Source: Streptomyces varsoviensis
GTDB taxonomy: Bacteria > Actinomycetota > Actinomycetes > Streptomycetales > Streptomycetaceae
Assembly (NCBI RefSeq): GCF_000718635.1
Contig: NZ_JOBF01000007.1
Location: forward strand, 186,001-250,000
Direction: 5' to 3'
Length of the DNA: 64,000 bases
The position numbers and the translations under genes are program-made. Numbering within the stretch: position 1 is the first letter of the stretch; each line of letters begins with the position of its first letter. Below, in pieces: positions 26,094 through 36,100 of the stretch. The notes under the pieces are model-generated. The model did not search any database. It was not told the origin of the DNA and saw only the letters and a program-made list of their open reading frames with translations.

Positions 26094-27527
26094 TCAGCGC
26101 GGGGCGCGGCACAGGTCGCGTTCCGCTGCTGTGAAGGGTGGGCCCGGGAGGGGGGCGGTGGCCGGGCCGCGGAGGACGGCGAGGGCCACGGCGGGGCGCA
26201 GGAGGGCGTCGAGGGGGGCGGAGAGGGTCATGACGTCGATCATGGCGCGGGCCACGGCGGGGCGGCCGGTGGCGGCCAGGGTCAGGCGGTCGAAGTAGCC
26301 GCGCAGCAGCCGGGCGGCGACCGGCGGCTGGTCGCCGATCGCGCCGGGGTAGCGGATGTCCTGCCCGGTGGCCAGGTCCCACGCGTTGTCGGCGGTACGG
26401 GCCAGGGCGCGCTGCGCCCGCCGGGCGAGGCCGGGTTCGCCGAGGCCGCCGCGCCGCAGTTCCGCGCGGAGCGCCTCGGCGCCGAGGGCGGCGACCGACA
26501 TGCCCTGGCCGTACACGGGGTTGAAGGTGGCCAGGGAGTCGCCGGCGGCGACGAATCCGGCGGGCCACAGCGGCAGCCGCTCGAAGCGGCGGCGCCGGTT
26601 GACGGTGCTGTGCGAGACGAACACGTCGGTGACCGGCTCGACTTGGGCGATGAGGTCGGCGAGGACGGGGTGGTCGAGGCGTCGGCAGAATTCCTCGAAC
26701 CCGTCGGCGTCCGCGGGCGGTTCGCCGCCGCGCGTGCCGGAGGCGGTGATCAGCCAGCGCCCGTCCTCGATGGGGACGAGCGTCGCCCCCTGGGCGGGGC
26801 GGTCCAGCCCGGCCCTGGGCTGCACGCTGACGACGGGGAAGTTCTCGGCGCCCGGCGGGGCCCGGAAGATCCGGGTGGAGTAGGCGAGTCCGGAGTCGAC
26901 GCGTTCCTCCCGGACGGCGGGCAGGCCGAGTTCGGCGAGCCAGCGGGGCGCGTGGGAGCCGCGCCCGGTGGCGTCGACGACGAGGTCGGCGGGGAGGTGG
27001 GCCGCGCCGTCGGCGGCGGCCGGGTCGCGGAGCCGGACGCCGGTGACGCGCCGTGCGTCGCCGTCGAGTCCGAGCACGTCGGCGCCGTCGCGGAGGGTCA
27101 CGCGCGGGTGGGCGAGCACCTGTTCCCGTACGCCCCAGTCCAGCAGGTCGCGGGTGCAGGCCACCAGGTACTGCATCTCGGGCCAGCGGGGCAGCCAGCC
27201 TTTCGCTGTGAGGGCGACGAGGCCGGTCGGCAGGGGGATGCGGCGGGCGCCGGCGGCGAGCCACCGGTCGGTGGTACCGGGCAGCAGGGATTCGATGACG
27301 CGGGCGCCGCCCGACCACAGCAGGTGGGCGTGGCGGGCCTGCGGAAGTCCCTTGCGGGCGGCGGGCGTCCGGGGCAGGCGGTCGCGGTCCACGAGGGTGG
27401 TGGACGCGCCGTGTTCGGCGAGGACGGCGGCGGTCAGCAGCCCGGCGAGGCCGGTGCCGAGGACCACGGCGCGGGGGTGCGGGGCGGCGGGGGCGGTCGC
27501 GTCGGGTCGGCGGATCGGCTCGTTCAT
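26094..27527 (-). CDS. FAD-dependent oxidoreductase, squalene-epoxidase/PHBH-like
   Basis: A 477-residue group A flavoprotein: N-terminal dinucleotide motif VVLGTGLAGLLTAAVLAEHG with VDRDRLP, a middle DLVVDATGRGSHAPRWL, and the second FAD motif AAGDSLATFNPVYGQGMSVAALG. This last motif resembles bacterial epoxidases and hydroxylases of polyketide or polyprenyl substrates such as the MonCI/LasC type. No second redox domain is present, so a separate reductase or direct NAD(P)H use is expected. The gene stands alone, flanked by a terminator and followed upstream by the SpoIIE gene. Substrate unknown. Confidence 0.82.
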   Translation of the reverse strand: MNEPIRRPDATAPAAPHPRAVVLGTGLAGLLTAAVLAEHGASTTLVDRDRLPRTPAARKGLPQARHAHLLWSGGARVIESLLPGTTDRWLAAGARRIPLPTGLVALTAKGWLPRWPEMQYLVACTRDLLDWGVREQVLAHPRVTLRDGADVLGLDGDARRVTGVRLRDPAAADGAAHLPADLVVDATGRGSHAPRWLAELGLPAVREERVDSGLAYSTRIFRAPPGAENFPVVSVQPRAGLDRPAQGATLVPIEDGRWLITASGTRGGEPPADADGFEEFCRRLDHPVLADLIAQVEPVTDVFVSHSTVNRRRRFERLPLWPAGFVAAGDSLATFNPVYGQGMSVAALGAEALRAELRRGGLGEPGLARRAQRALARTADNAWDLATGQDIRYPGAIGDQPPVAARLLRGYFDRLTLAATGRPAVARAMIDVMTLSAPLDALLRPAVALAVLRGPATAPLPGPPFTAAERDLCRAPR

Positions 27528-27624
27528 GGCCGGTGACCTCCTGGGGGTGCGGCTCTACGCGCAGCGGTGACGGCCTGGGTTCCGGCACCCATTGTGGGGT
27601 GCCCGGTACGGCGGGTGCGGGAAT

Positions 27625-29703
27625 TCAGCAGCCGCGTTCCGGACAGGTGAACTCGCACCACACGCATTTGCCGGCGCCCCGCGACTCCACGCCCCAGACG
27701 TCGGCGAGGCCGTCGACGAGCAGCAGGCCGCGGCCCGATACACCCGCCTCGCCGGGCTCCCGGCGCCGCGGCATGGCGCTGGAGCGGTCCTCGACCTCGA
27801 CGCGCAGCCGCCGTTCGCCGTCAATGCCGGGGAGCGTCCGGATGGCCACGACGGCGGCGCCGTCGGTGTGCAGCAGGGCGTTGGTGATCAGCTCGTCGGC
27901 GACGAGTTCGATGTCGTCGGCGCGTTCGCCGGCGCCCCAGGCCCGTACCGCCGCGCGGATCATGTGCCGGGCCGCGGACAGGGCCTCCGGGTCGGCGGCG
28001 GCGATGTGCTGCTGGAGCCGTTCGGAGCTGGGCGCGGCGCCGCCCGTGCGGCGCAGGAGCAGGACGGCCAGGTCGTCCTCGCCGGCGCGTTCGTCGACGC
28101 GCTCGGACAGTTGGTCGGCGAGGTCCTGGAGGTCGTACGGGCCCTCGCGGACGACGTCGGCGAGCCACTGGTAGCCCTCGTCCAGGTCCGCGCCGGGCTT
28201 TTCCACGAGGCCGTCGGTGCACATCAGCAGGGTCTCCCCCGCGTCCAGTTCCATGGCGGTGACGGGGTAGTCGAGCCGGCCGAACTGGGCGGAGAGGCCG
28301 AGCGGCAGCCCGCCGGGGAACGGCAGCCGGCGGCAGGTGCCGTCGGTGTGCCGCAGCACCGGGTCGATGTGCCCGGCCCGGACGAGCCGCAGTTCCCCGG
28401 TGGCGAGGTCCGCCTCGGCGTACGCGCAGGTGGCGAAGCGGTCGGTGTCGAGTTCGTGGAGGAAGAGGGAGGCGCGGGCCATGACGGTGGCGGGCGCGTG
28501 GCCCTCGGAGGCGTACGCGCGCAGGACGATCCGCAACTGGCCCATGACGGCGGCGGCGTGGGTGTCGTGGCCCTGTACGTCGCCGATGACCGCGCCGACG
28601 CGGCCGCCGGGCAGCGGGATGACGTCGTACCAGTCGCCGCCGATGTCCCGGCCGAGCCGCGCCGAGCGGTAGCGCACGGCGAGGTCCGCGCCGGGGATGG
28701 CGGGGATGCGGCGCGGCAGCATCGCCTGCTGGAGCCCCTCGGCCAGGTCGTGTTCCTGGTCGAAGAGCATGGCGCGGGCCAGGCTCTGCGCGATGCTGGC
28801 GCCGAGGGCGACGAGCAGGGAGCGCTCTTCCGGGGTGAAGCCCTGCTTGTCGCGGTAGAGGAGGCCGAGGGCGCCGATGGGTCGGGCCTGGGCGATCAGC
28901 GGCAGATAGGCGGCGGCCGACAGTTCGAGGGCCTCGATGTGCTCCCACAGTTCGGGGTAGGAGGCGGCGAAGTCGTCGCGGGAGCCGATGAAGCGGGGCG
29001 CGAGGGTCCGTACCACCTCGCTCATGGGGTAGTTGTCCTCGATCCGCGTGTAGCGGGTGCCGGGCACGAAGGAGTCGGTGGGGCCCTCGGCGACGAGGTG
29101 GATGCGGCCGCTCTCGATGAGGCCGACGACGAGGCTGTCGGCGCCGAGCCGTTCCAGGCCCGGGGAGTCGCTGAGCACGTCGATGACGTCCTGCACGGTC
29201 CTGGCGTGCGCGAGGGCGGCGGTGGTGCGCTCGACGACGGCGCTCTGGTGGCGGCCTCCGGCGGGCGTCTCGCGGCGTTCCACCGAATGGGCGAGTTCGG
29301 CGGTGGCGTCGCGGAAGACGCCCAGGATGCGGCGCGGGCGGCCGTCCGGGTCGCGGCGGATATGGCCCTGGATGTGGGCCCATCTGGGGGTGTCGTCGCG
29401 GCGCCGGACGCGGAAGTACGCCCCGTAGGAGGTGCCGCCGGATTTGAGGGCCCGTGTGACGAGCCCGTCGAGGGGGACGGACTCGGTGAGCTGGACGCGG
29501 TCGAAGAGGGTGCCGGGGTCGCCGTCGTACTCCTCGGGGGTGAGGTCGAAGACGGCGAGGGCGGCGGCGTCCAGGTGCATGAGCCCGCTGGCCAGGTCCC
29601 AGTCGAAGGTGCCCATGCGGTTGAGGGCCAGCGTCACGTCCGGAAGCGCGGGCCAGTCACCCGGCAGCGATACGGCGGCCGGCGTCACTCCCCGATCAAC
29701 CAT
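27625..29703 (-). CDS. PAS-GAF-SpoIIE phosphatase with C-terminal anti-sigma-type ATPase domain
   Basis: A 692-residue cytosolic signalling protein. Domains in order: PAS at about 25-145 (MGTFDWDLASGLMHLD, YFRVRRRDDTPRWAHIQGHI), GAF at about 160-325, PP2C/SpoIIE phosphatase at about 345-560 (RDIGGDWYDVIPLPGGRVG, IGDVQGHDTHAA, LLMCTDGLVEKPG, EDDLAVLLLRR), and an RsbW-like HATPase_c domain at about 575-690 (ELVADELITNALLHT, GRGLLLVDGLADVWG). Such fusions tune anti-sigma-factor antagonists by dephosphorylation and may also phosphorylate them. The input is an unknown small molecule or light/redox cue. Monocistronic. Confidence 0.92.
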   Translation of the reverse strand: MVDRGVTPAAVSLPGDWPALPDVTLALNRMGTFDWDLASGLMHLDAAALAVFDLTPEEYDGDPGTLFDRVQLTESVPLDGLVTRALKSGGTSYGAYFRVRRRDDTPRWAHIQGHIRRDPDGRPRRILGVFRDATAELAHSVERRETPAGGRHQSAVVERTTAALAHARTVQDVIDVLSDSPGLERLGADSLVVGLIESGRIHLVAEGPTDSFVPGTRYTRIEDNYPMSEVVRTLAPRFIGSRDDFAASYPELWEHIEALELSAAAYLPLIAQARPIGALGLLYRDKQGFTPEERSLLVALGASIAQSLARAMLFDQEHDLAEGLQQAMLPRRIPAIPGADLAVRYRSARLGRDIGGDWYDVIPLPGGRVGAVIGDVQGHDTHAAAVMGQLRIVLRAYASEGHAPATVMARASLFLHELDTDRFATCAYAEADLATGELRLVRAGHIDPVLRHTDGTCRRLPFPGGLPLGLSAQFGRLDYPVTAMELDAGETLLMCTDGLVEKPGADLDEGYQWLADVVREGPYDLQDLADQLSERVDERAGEDDLAVLLLRRTGGAAPSSERLQQHIAAADPEALSAARHMIRAAVRAWGAGERADDIELVADELITNALLHTDGAAVVAIRTLPGIDGERRLRVEVEDRSSAMPRRREPGEAGVSGRGLLLVDGLADVWGVESRGAGKCVWCEFTCPERGC

Positions 29704-29825
29704 GAGCCTACTCTGTCACCATTTGCCGGTTTCACGCACATTTTCGCGGTACAGGCGGGGCCGCTGATCGCCGTACGGGCGGGGCGGGCCGCCGTCCGTG
29801 GCTCGGCCGGGGGTCGGGCGGGGCG

Positions 29826-29844
29826 GGGCGGCGCCTCGCCGCCC
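29826..29844. terminator. hairpin downstream of the NADH dehydrogenase gene
   Basis: Perfect 7-bp stem GGGCGGC / GCCGCCC with a 5-nt loop in a very GC-rich stretch, 38 bases past the NDH-2 stop on the minus strand. Confidence 0.55.
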
Positions 29845-29881
29845 GCCGGCCCCCGCTGCCCGCCCGGCGGCCCGCTCCGCG

Positions 29882-31240
29882 TCAGTGACGCACCGTCATC
29901 GCCCGGGTGTGCTCCCGCACCTGGTCGGGGGTCAGGTAGGAGTCGGTGTACTCGAAGTCCCGCAGCGTCGCGGGGCGCCGGATCTGGAAGCCGGTGCGGA
30001 CGAAATCGTCGCCGGCGGTGGCGTTCAGCAGCCAGTTGGTCACCGTACGGACCTTGGCGACGTTGGTGCGCAGCGCCATCAGGTGGTAGCCGCGGGCGAC
30101 GGCCTGCGCGGTGATGCCCTTGAGCTCCACGCCGAGCGGCTTGGAGACGGCGTCCTTGCCGCCGAGGTCGACGACGAGGCCGAGGTCCTTGTGCACGTAC
30201 GGGCGGAGCGGGGCGCCGCGCAGGGTGGCGGTGAGGTTGTCGGCGACCGCCTTGCCCTGGCGCTGCGCGTGCTGGGCGGTGGGCGGGCAGATGGCCCCGT
30301 CGCCCGTGGCGACGTCGGGCACGGCGGCGGCGTCGCCGAGGGCGAAGACCCCGTCGAAGCCCGGCAGCGTCATCCGGTCGGTGACGGCGAGCCGGCCGCG
30401 TACGGTCTCCGCGTCGAGGGTGGCGACCAGCGGGCTGGCGGCGACGCCCGCGGTCCAGATCAGGGTGCGGCAGGGCAGCTCGCGGCCGTCGGTGAGGGTG
30501 ACCGTCTCGGGCCCGGCCTCGGCGACGGAGACGCCGAGGGAGATCTCGATGCCGCGGCGCTGGAGGACTTCCATGGCGTCGGCGCCGAGCTTGTCGCCGA
30601 GTTCGGGCATCAGCTTGGGCGCGATGTCGATGAGGTGCCACTTGATGAGCTTGGGGTCCAGGCGGGGGTAGCGGGCGGCGGCCGCGGTGGTGATGCGCTG
30701 GAGGCAGGCGGCGGTCTCGGTGCCCGCGTAGCCGCCGCCGACCACGATGAACTGGAGCCGCGAGACGCGCTCCGCCTCGTCGGTGGCCGCGTCGGCGAGG
30801 TCGAGCTGGGCGATGACGTGGTCGCGTACGTACGCGGCCTCGGCGAGGGTCTTCATGCCGCGCCCGTACTCGGTCAGGCCCGGGATGTCGAAGGTCCGGG
30901 TGACGGAGCCGGGCGCGAGCACGATGTAGTCGTAGGTCTCGTCGACGATCTCGTCGGTGATCTTCCTGATGACACAGACCTTGGCCGCGCCGTCCACGCC
31001 GATCGCGCCGCCGGGGATGATCCGGGTGCGCCGCAGCCCGCGCCGCAGGGAGACCGCGACCGACTGCGGGGTGAGCACCCCGGAGGCCACTTGGGGCAGC
31101 AGCGGCAGGTAGAGCTGATAGCTGAAGGGGGCAACAAGGGCGATCTCCGCCTCTCCAGGGGCCAGGGTGCGCTCCAGCCTGCGGGCACACTCGACTCCGG
31201 CGAAGCCACCGCCGACGATGAGGATCCTGGGTCGCGTCAT
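29882..31240 (-). CDS. ndh: type II NADH:quinone oxidoreductase (NDH-2)
   Basis: A 452-residue membrane-associated flavoprotein that oxidises NADH and reduces menaquinone without proton pumping. The FAD motif ILIVGGGFAGVECARRLE is at residues 6-23 and the NADH motif FIVVGGGYAGTETAACL near 165. The family-specific YLPLLPQVASG, GVFALGDAAAVPD and PPTAQHAQRQGK are present. The ATG follows AGGAGAC. It is monocistronic; the gap upstream holds nothing recognisable. Length and motifs match mycobacterial and Streptomyces Ndh. Confidence 0.93.
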   Translation of the reverse strand: MTRPRILIVGGGFAGVECARRLERTLAPGEAEIALVAPFSYQLYLPLLPQVASGVLTPQSVAVSLRRGLRRTRIIPGGAIGVDGAAKVCVIRKITDEIVDETYDYIVLAPGSVTRTFDIPGLTEYGRGMKTLAEAAYVRDHVIAQLDLADAATDEAERVSRLQFIVVGGGYAGTETAACLQRITTAAAARYPRLDPKLIKWHLIDIAPKLMPELGDKLGADAMEVLQRRGIEISLGVSVAEAGPETVTLTDGRELPCRTLIWTAGVAASPLVATLDAETVRGRLAVTDRMTLPGFDGVFALGDAAAVPDVATGDGAICPPTAQHAQRQGKAVADNLTATLRGAPLRPYVHKDLGLVVDLGGKDAVSKPLGVELKGITAQAVARGYHLMALRTNVAKVRTVTNWLLNATAGDDFVRTGFQIRRPATLRDFEYTDSYLTPDQVREHTRAMTVRH

Positions 31241-31445
31241 GATCTGTCTCCTGCTCGGTTTCGCGGGCTCCTACCCATGGTTCGGCCATTCGCGACGCTC
31301 CGCCTCTCGGCAGGGCGCGGGGCACGGGCGACGCAGCACGGGGAACAGGCGACGCGGCGGGCGTTTCGCACACGGCGGGTGACGCTCTGACCAGAGGAAC
31401 GGCGGGCCGGGACGCGCTTCCGCTCGGTCGGTGATGCGGCGGCGC

Positions 31446-32012
31446 TCAGCCCTTCGGACCGTCGCCCGCCTCGGCGGCCTCGGCGAGGAGGGCTCGGGCC
31501 TTGGGCTCGGCCTCGTCGTAGCGGGCGGGGAAGGCGGAGCGCTGGACTTCCTGGGCCACCTGGCCCGCGGTCCAGTCGGGGTGGCCGCAGTCGGCGGCCA
31601 CGGCGCGGGTGAAGAACGCGTTGGCGGCGTAGGCGACGTCCATGCACTGCTCGGGCGTGCCCCAGCCCTGGCTCGGGCGCTGCTGGAAGACGCCGAGGGA
31701 GTCGCGGTCGCCGCACGCGAGGTTGTTCATGTGCGACTCGACCCAGCCGGCCTCGAACCCGGCGAGCATCACCTTGTCGCCGACGCCCAGATCGCCGCCG
31801 ACCCGGTGGACGATCCTGATGACGTCCGCGTCGTGTACGGGCGGCACCTCGCACGCCGCGTCCGAGCCCAGCTCCGTGGCGGGCACCCGGTCGCCGCGCC
31901 CCGGGCCGTACTCGCTCGGGCCGCCCGCCGAGGCCGACGCCGACGGGCACGAGAGCGCCCACGCGCCGAGAACGAGGCCGCCGAGGCGGAGCACAGAGCG
32001 CCGGACGGTCAT
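31446..32012 (-). CDS. small secreted protein, lysozyme-like fold region
   Basis: A 188-residue exported protein. The N-terminus is a signal peptide (MTVRRSVLRLGG, hydrophobic LVLGAWALS, cleavage near SASASA). The mature part contains VMLAGFEAGWVESHMNNL, DSLGVFQQRPSQGWG and CMDVAYAANAFF, a pattern seen in many actinobacterial secreted proteins that resemble transglycosylases. The Glu in WVESH could be catalytic. The ATG has GAGGTG upstream; an earlier in-frame start would precede the signal peptide. Probably acts on cell wall glycan, but this is only suggestive. Confidence 0.75.
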   Translation of the reverse strand: MTVRRSVLRLGGLVLGAWALSCPSASASAGGPSEYGPGRGDRVPATELGSDAACEVPPVHDADVIRIVHRVGGDLGVGDKVMLAGFEAGWVESHMNNLACGDRDSLGVFQQRPSQGWGTPEQCMDVAYAANAFFTRAVAADCGHPDWTAGQVAQEVQRSAFPARYDEAEPKARALLAEAAEAGDGPKG

Positions 32013-32151
32013 GGGGCACCTCTTCGCGTCGGGGATGCTCACCGGCCGGCCCGGGGGGCCACATGGCTGATACCCCGGCGGCGCGGCCCGGACGCCCGCG
32101 ACGCCGTTCTCCGCCGGTTCGGCCCAGTCCGGGCGGGGGGGCCGGCCGGAG

Positions 32152-33063
32152 CTAGGGGAAGCTCAGCGTGCGGTACACCGTGACGTTCCCCGCCAGCTCC
32201 TCGCACGCCTGGGCGGCTGCCGCCAGCCGGCCCGCGCACGCCGGGTCGGCGGTGTCCAGGAGGATGCCGAGCGTCGTACCGCTGTGGCCGATCACGACGC
32301 CGAGTCCGCCCATCTCCTCGCAGACGGCGATCATCGCGTCGAGCGACTTCTTGTGGCGCAGCGCCTGGTTCATCCGCGCGCTGCGCGTGGCGACCGCCCC
32401 GACCTCGGCGAGGTCGCGCCGGGCGACCGCGCCGGTGAGCCGGTCCAGGAGGGCGGCGTACTCGCGTTTGTCCGCGGCGGTGAACGGTTTGGGTATCCGG
32501 TTGAAGTCGACCGTGTCCACCGCGCCGCCCTCGTCGATGCTGACCACGGCCATCGAGGGCAGCGAGCCGAGCTTCGCCCGGAGCCGCACGCTGCGGTGGT
32601 GGAAGGCGACGACGGCGGGGTAGAGCACGCCGTCGGTGGGCTCGATCCGGGCCAGGTACCGCTCGATGCGGCGCGGCGGCATCGGCAGGTCGAGGGCGTT
32701 GCCGACGGCGCGGGCGGTGGCCACCAGGTCGGCCGAGGAGCTGGCCAGCCCCTTGCCCTCGGGCAGCATGCTGTCGATGGTCAGCAGGCCGCCGCCGGGG
32801 TCCGGCACCTCGTCCATGATCATCGAGACGAGGCGCAGCGCCTTCTTCTTGTGCGGCGGCCAGACGTGCAGCCCGTCACCATCGGGGTACGTCTGGAAGG
32901 TGACCGACGTCCACCGGGCCACCGGCAGCGTCACCAGGAAGTCGCCGTCGTCCTCCGGCAGCACGCCCTGCAGCAGCTCGCCGAACGTTCCGAACGTCGA
33001 GCTCATGCCGGTCGCGCCGGTGCGGCGCCCGCCGGTGAGCGCGATGTCCCCCGTCATCGTCAT
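32152..33063 (-). CDS. GHMP kinase, L-threonine kinase (PduX-like)
   Basis: A 303-residue GHMP-superfamily kinase. The ATP-binding motif LPEGKGLASSSADL closely matches the GKGMASSTADI motif of the threonine kinase PduX. The N-terminal GTFGELLQGVLP block is also PduX-like, and GHSGTTLGILLD is motif 3. It should convert L-threonine to O-phospho-L-threonine. No cobalamin genes are nearby. Instead it is grouped with a beta-replacement PLP enzyme and an ArgH-like lyase, matching the route proposed for 2,3-diaminobutyrate in uridyl-peptide antibiotics such as pacidamycin. The ATG with GGGAG at eight bases is preferred over adjacent TTG and ATG codons. Confidence 0.85.
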   Translation of the reverse strand: MTMTGDIALTGGRRTGATGMSSTFGTFGELLQGVLPEDDGDFLVTLPVARWTSVTFQTYPDGDGLHVWPPHKKKALRLVSMIMDEVPDPGGGLLTIDSMLPEGKGLASSSADLVATARAVGNALDLPMPPRRIERYLARIEPTDGVLYPAVVAFHHRSVRLRAKLGSLPSMAVVSIDEGGAVDTVDFNRIPKPFTAADKREYAALLDRLTGAVARRDLAEVGAVATRSARMNQALRHKKSLDAMIAVCEEMGGLGVVIGHSGTTLGILLDTADPACAGRLAAAAQACEELAGNVTVYRTLSFP

Positions 33064-33076
33064 CAAGCTTCTCCCT

Positions 33077-33120
33077 CGTCCTGCGTCCTACGTGCCGCGT
33101 CCTACGTGCTACGTCCTGCG
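33077..33120. repeat. direct repeats of GCACGTAGGACGC in the kinase-NRPS gap
   Basis: On the minus strand GCACGTAGGACGC occurs twice, with shorter GTAGGACG/GCAGGACG variants on each side, just upstream of the kinase ribosome site. Could be a regulatory element or simple slippage product. Confidence 0.55.
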
Positions 33121-33174
33121 AAAACCCCGCGAATGCCCGCGGACCCTGCTGAGGGCGTCCGGTCAGCGGTGCTG

Positions 33175-36100
33175 TCACACCGGGGTGCGCCGGGGCCGTT
33201 CGCACGCCGCCCGTACCAGCGCCGCGCTGTCCGCCGGGGACGCTCGTACGAAGTACCGCCCGCCCCGGGCGAGTTCGCGCAGCCGCACGGTGTCGGCGAC
33301 CAGCTTCCACTCGCCGTGCCGCTCGCCGAACCCGCTGGTCGTCGCGTCGTCCTGGGCGACGACGACGTCCACGGCGGTGCCGATGCCGTACCGCTCGGCG
33401 TTCTCCCGTACGGCGATGAGGTGGTGATGGGACGTCAGCACGTCATGGCGGTACGCAGAACCCACCACCTCGGCGCGCTCCGGCTTGAGCCCGTCGAGTT
33501 CGACGTAGGCGCTCTCGGCGCGCAGCCGCGCGAGGAGGGTGCGATGGTCGGCGGCGGCGACCTCGCGCATCGTGCGGCGCAGGTCGTCGGCCTCCGCCAG
33601 CAGCAGTGCGCCGATGAACACGCGCTCCGCCCGGCGGCCCCCGGCCTCCAGCAGCCGCGCCGTCTCCAGCGCCGCCGCCGCGCCCTCGCCGTGCCCCCAC
33701 AGCAGTACGGGCGCGTCGATCCGCGCCACGATCTCCGCGTGCACCCGGCGGGCCAGCTCCGCGACGTCGGCCGGGGGCTCGCCGTCGTCCACCAGGTCGT
33801 GGCCGGGCGGCTCGACTCCGTACACGGCGATCCCATCGCGCTCCAACTCTGCCGCCAGCGCGCGGAAGTTGACGGCGTTTCCGCCCGCGTAGGGAAAGCA
33901 GACCAGGCTGTGGTGCGCGGCGTCCACGCGGGACAGCGGCTGGAGCAGGCCGTCGGGCAGCGGCCCGTCGCCCCCGTCGTCGGGGGGCGAGCCGTCGAGG
34001 GCGGCCGCGAGGGAGCTGAGCACCGGGTACCGGACGAGCTGTTTGAGGGAGAGTTCCCGGTCCATCCGGACCACGAGCCGCACTCCGGCGAGCGAGGAGC
34101 CGCCCAGCTCGAAGAAGTCGTCGTCCCGGCCGATGCGCTCCAACGGGGTGTTCAGCACCTCCGCCCAGAGCATGGCCAGGCGCTGCTCGGTGGGGGTGCG
34201 CGGGGCGACGTAGGGCGCGCCGCCGTGGCCGAGCGTGCCGGCCAGCCGGACCAGCGCCTTCTTGTCCACCTTGCCGTTCTCGGTCAGCGGCAGCCGCCGC
34301 AGGCGGTGCACGTAGGTCGGGACCATGTAGTCGGGCAGCGAGCCGGCGAGGGCGTCCCGGACCCGCCCGGCGGTCAGTTCCTCGCCGCCGGCGAAGAAGG
34401 CCACGAGGTTGCGCGGGCCGCCGCCGGCCGCGTCCTCGACGACCACGGCGGCGTCGCGGACGCCCGCGATGGCGAGCAGCCGGTTCTCGATCTCCCCGAT
34501 CTCGATGCGGAAGCCCCGGATCTTGACCTGTTCGTCGCGGCGGCCGAGGTATTCGACGCGCCCTTCCGGGAGCCAGCGGCCGAAGTCGCCGGTGCGGTAC
34601 ATCCGGGTGTCGGCGCGGAACGGGTCGGGGACGAACGCCTGCCGGGTGCGCTCCTCGTCGTTGATGTAGCCGCGGCCCACGCAGACGCCGGAGAAGGCGA
34701 TCTCGCCGGGCGTGCCGAGGGGCGCCAGCGCCAGGTTCTCGTCCAGCACATACGCGTTGACGTTGCGCAGCGGACGCCCGACGGGTACTGATTCGCCGTC
34801 AGGTGGGCCGTACAGGACCTCGTGCATGGTGTCGTCGGACACCTCGGTGGCCCCGTAGGAGTTGACGAGCCTGATGTGCGGGTACGCCCGGAACCAGCGG
34901 CGCGCCGACTCCAGCCGCAGCGTCTCCCCCGTCACCGACAGCGCGCGCAGGCCGCCGAGCGGCCGGGGGTGCCGTTCCACGTGCGCGAGCAGCACCTCCA
35001 GGTAGGAGGGGACGACCTGGGCGACGGTGACGGCGCCGCGCGTGATCTCGTCGAGGAACCGGTCGACGTCGAGCAGGGTGTCGGTGTCCACGACGCGGGC
35101 GCTGCCGCCGACCAGGAGCGGTGCGGCGAACTGCCACAGCGAGATGTCGACGAACTGGGCGGCGGTCTGCGCGGTCACCTCGCCGCCGCCCGTGGCCATG
35201 CCCATGTCCTCGATCTTCATATGGAGGTGGTTGAGCAGCCCGGCGTGCTCGCAGACCGCTCCCTTGGGGGCGCCGGTGGAGCCGGAGGTGAAGTAGATGT
35301 ACGCCGCCTGGCCGGGGTCGATGGCGAGCCCGGGATTCTCCGTGTCCGCCCTCGCGGCCTGTGACGTGCCGAGTATGCGCGGCGGCTGGTCGAGGCCGGC
35401 CGCCGCTTCCCGTACGCGCGCCTCCGCGTCCGGCGCGACGAGCGCCGACCGGCATGCGCTGCGGCCGAGTTGACCGGCGATCCGCTCCGCGGGGAAGTCC
35501 GGGTGTACGGGCAGGTAGACGCCGCCCGCCTTGAAGACGCCCAGGGCCGCGGCGATCCAGTCGAGCCCCCGGTCCATGACGACGGCCACCACGTCCTCGG
35601 GCCGTGTTCCGGCGGCGAGCAGGGCGTGGGCGTACTGGTTGGCGCGGGCGTTGAGTTCGCCGTACGTCCACTGGTCCGCGCCGTGCGCGGCGGCCACCCG
35701 GCCGGGGGCGTCGCGGACCCGCTCCTCGAAAGCGTCCACGAACGTCCCCGTCGGCGGGGCGGTCCGGGGCCCGGACAGGCCGTGGAGCTGGGTCTCCGTC
35801 TCGGCCGGCGAGAGGAGGCTCTGCCGGTGGTGCGGGGCGTCGGGGTCCGCGGCGAGGAGACGGAGCGCGGTGAGGTGATAGCCCGTCAGGCGGGCGGCGT
35901 ATTCCTCGTTCAGGGTGGCGCGGCCGAAGAGGACGCGCAGCGACAGCCCGGCCCCGTCCGCGGCGAAGGCGACGCGCACCAGCTCCCCGTCGCCGAGTTC
36001 ATCCGTCTCGGGGCCAGGGCCTTCGAGGCCCGACAGGTCGCAGACGATCTCAGCCGACGATCCGGGTTCCCTCGGCTCGCCCTCCAACGCGCTTGTCCGC

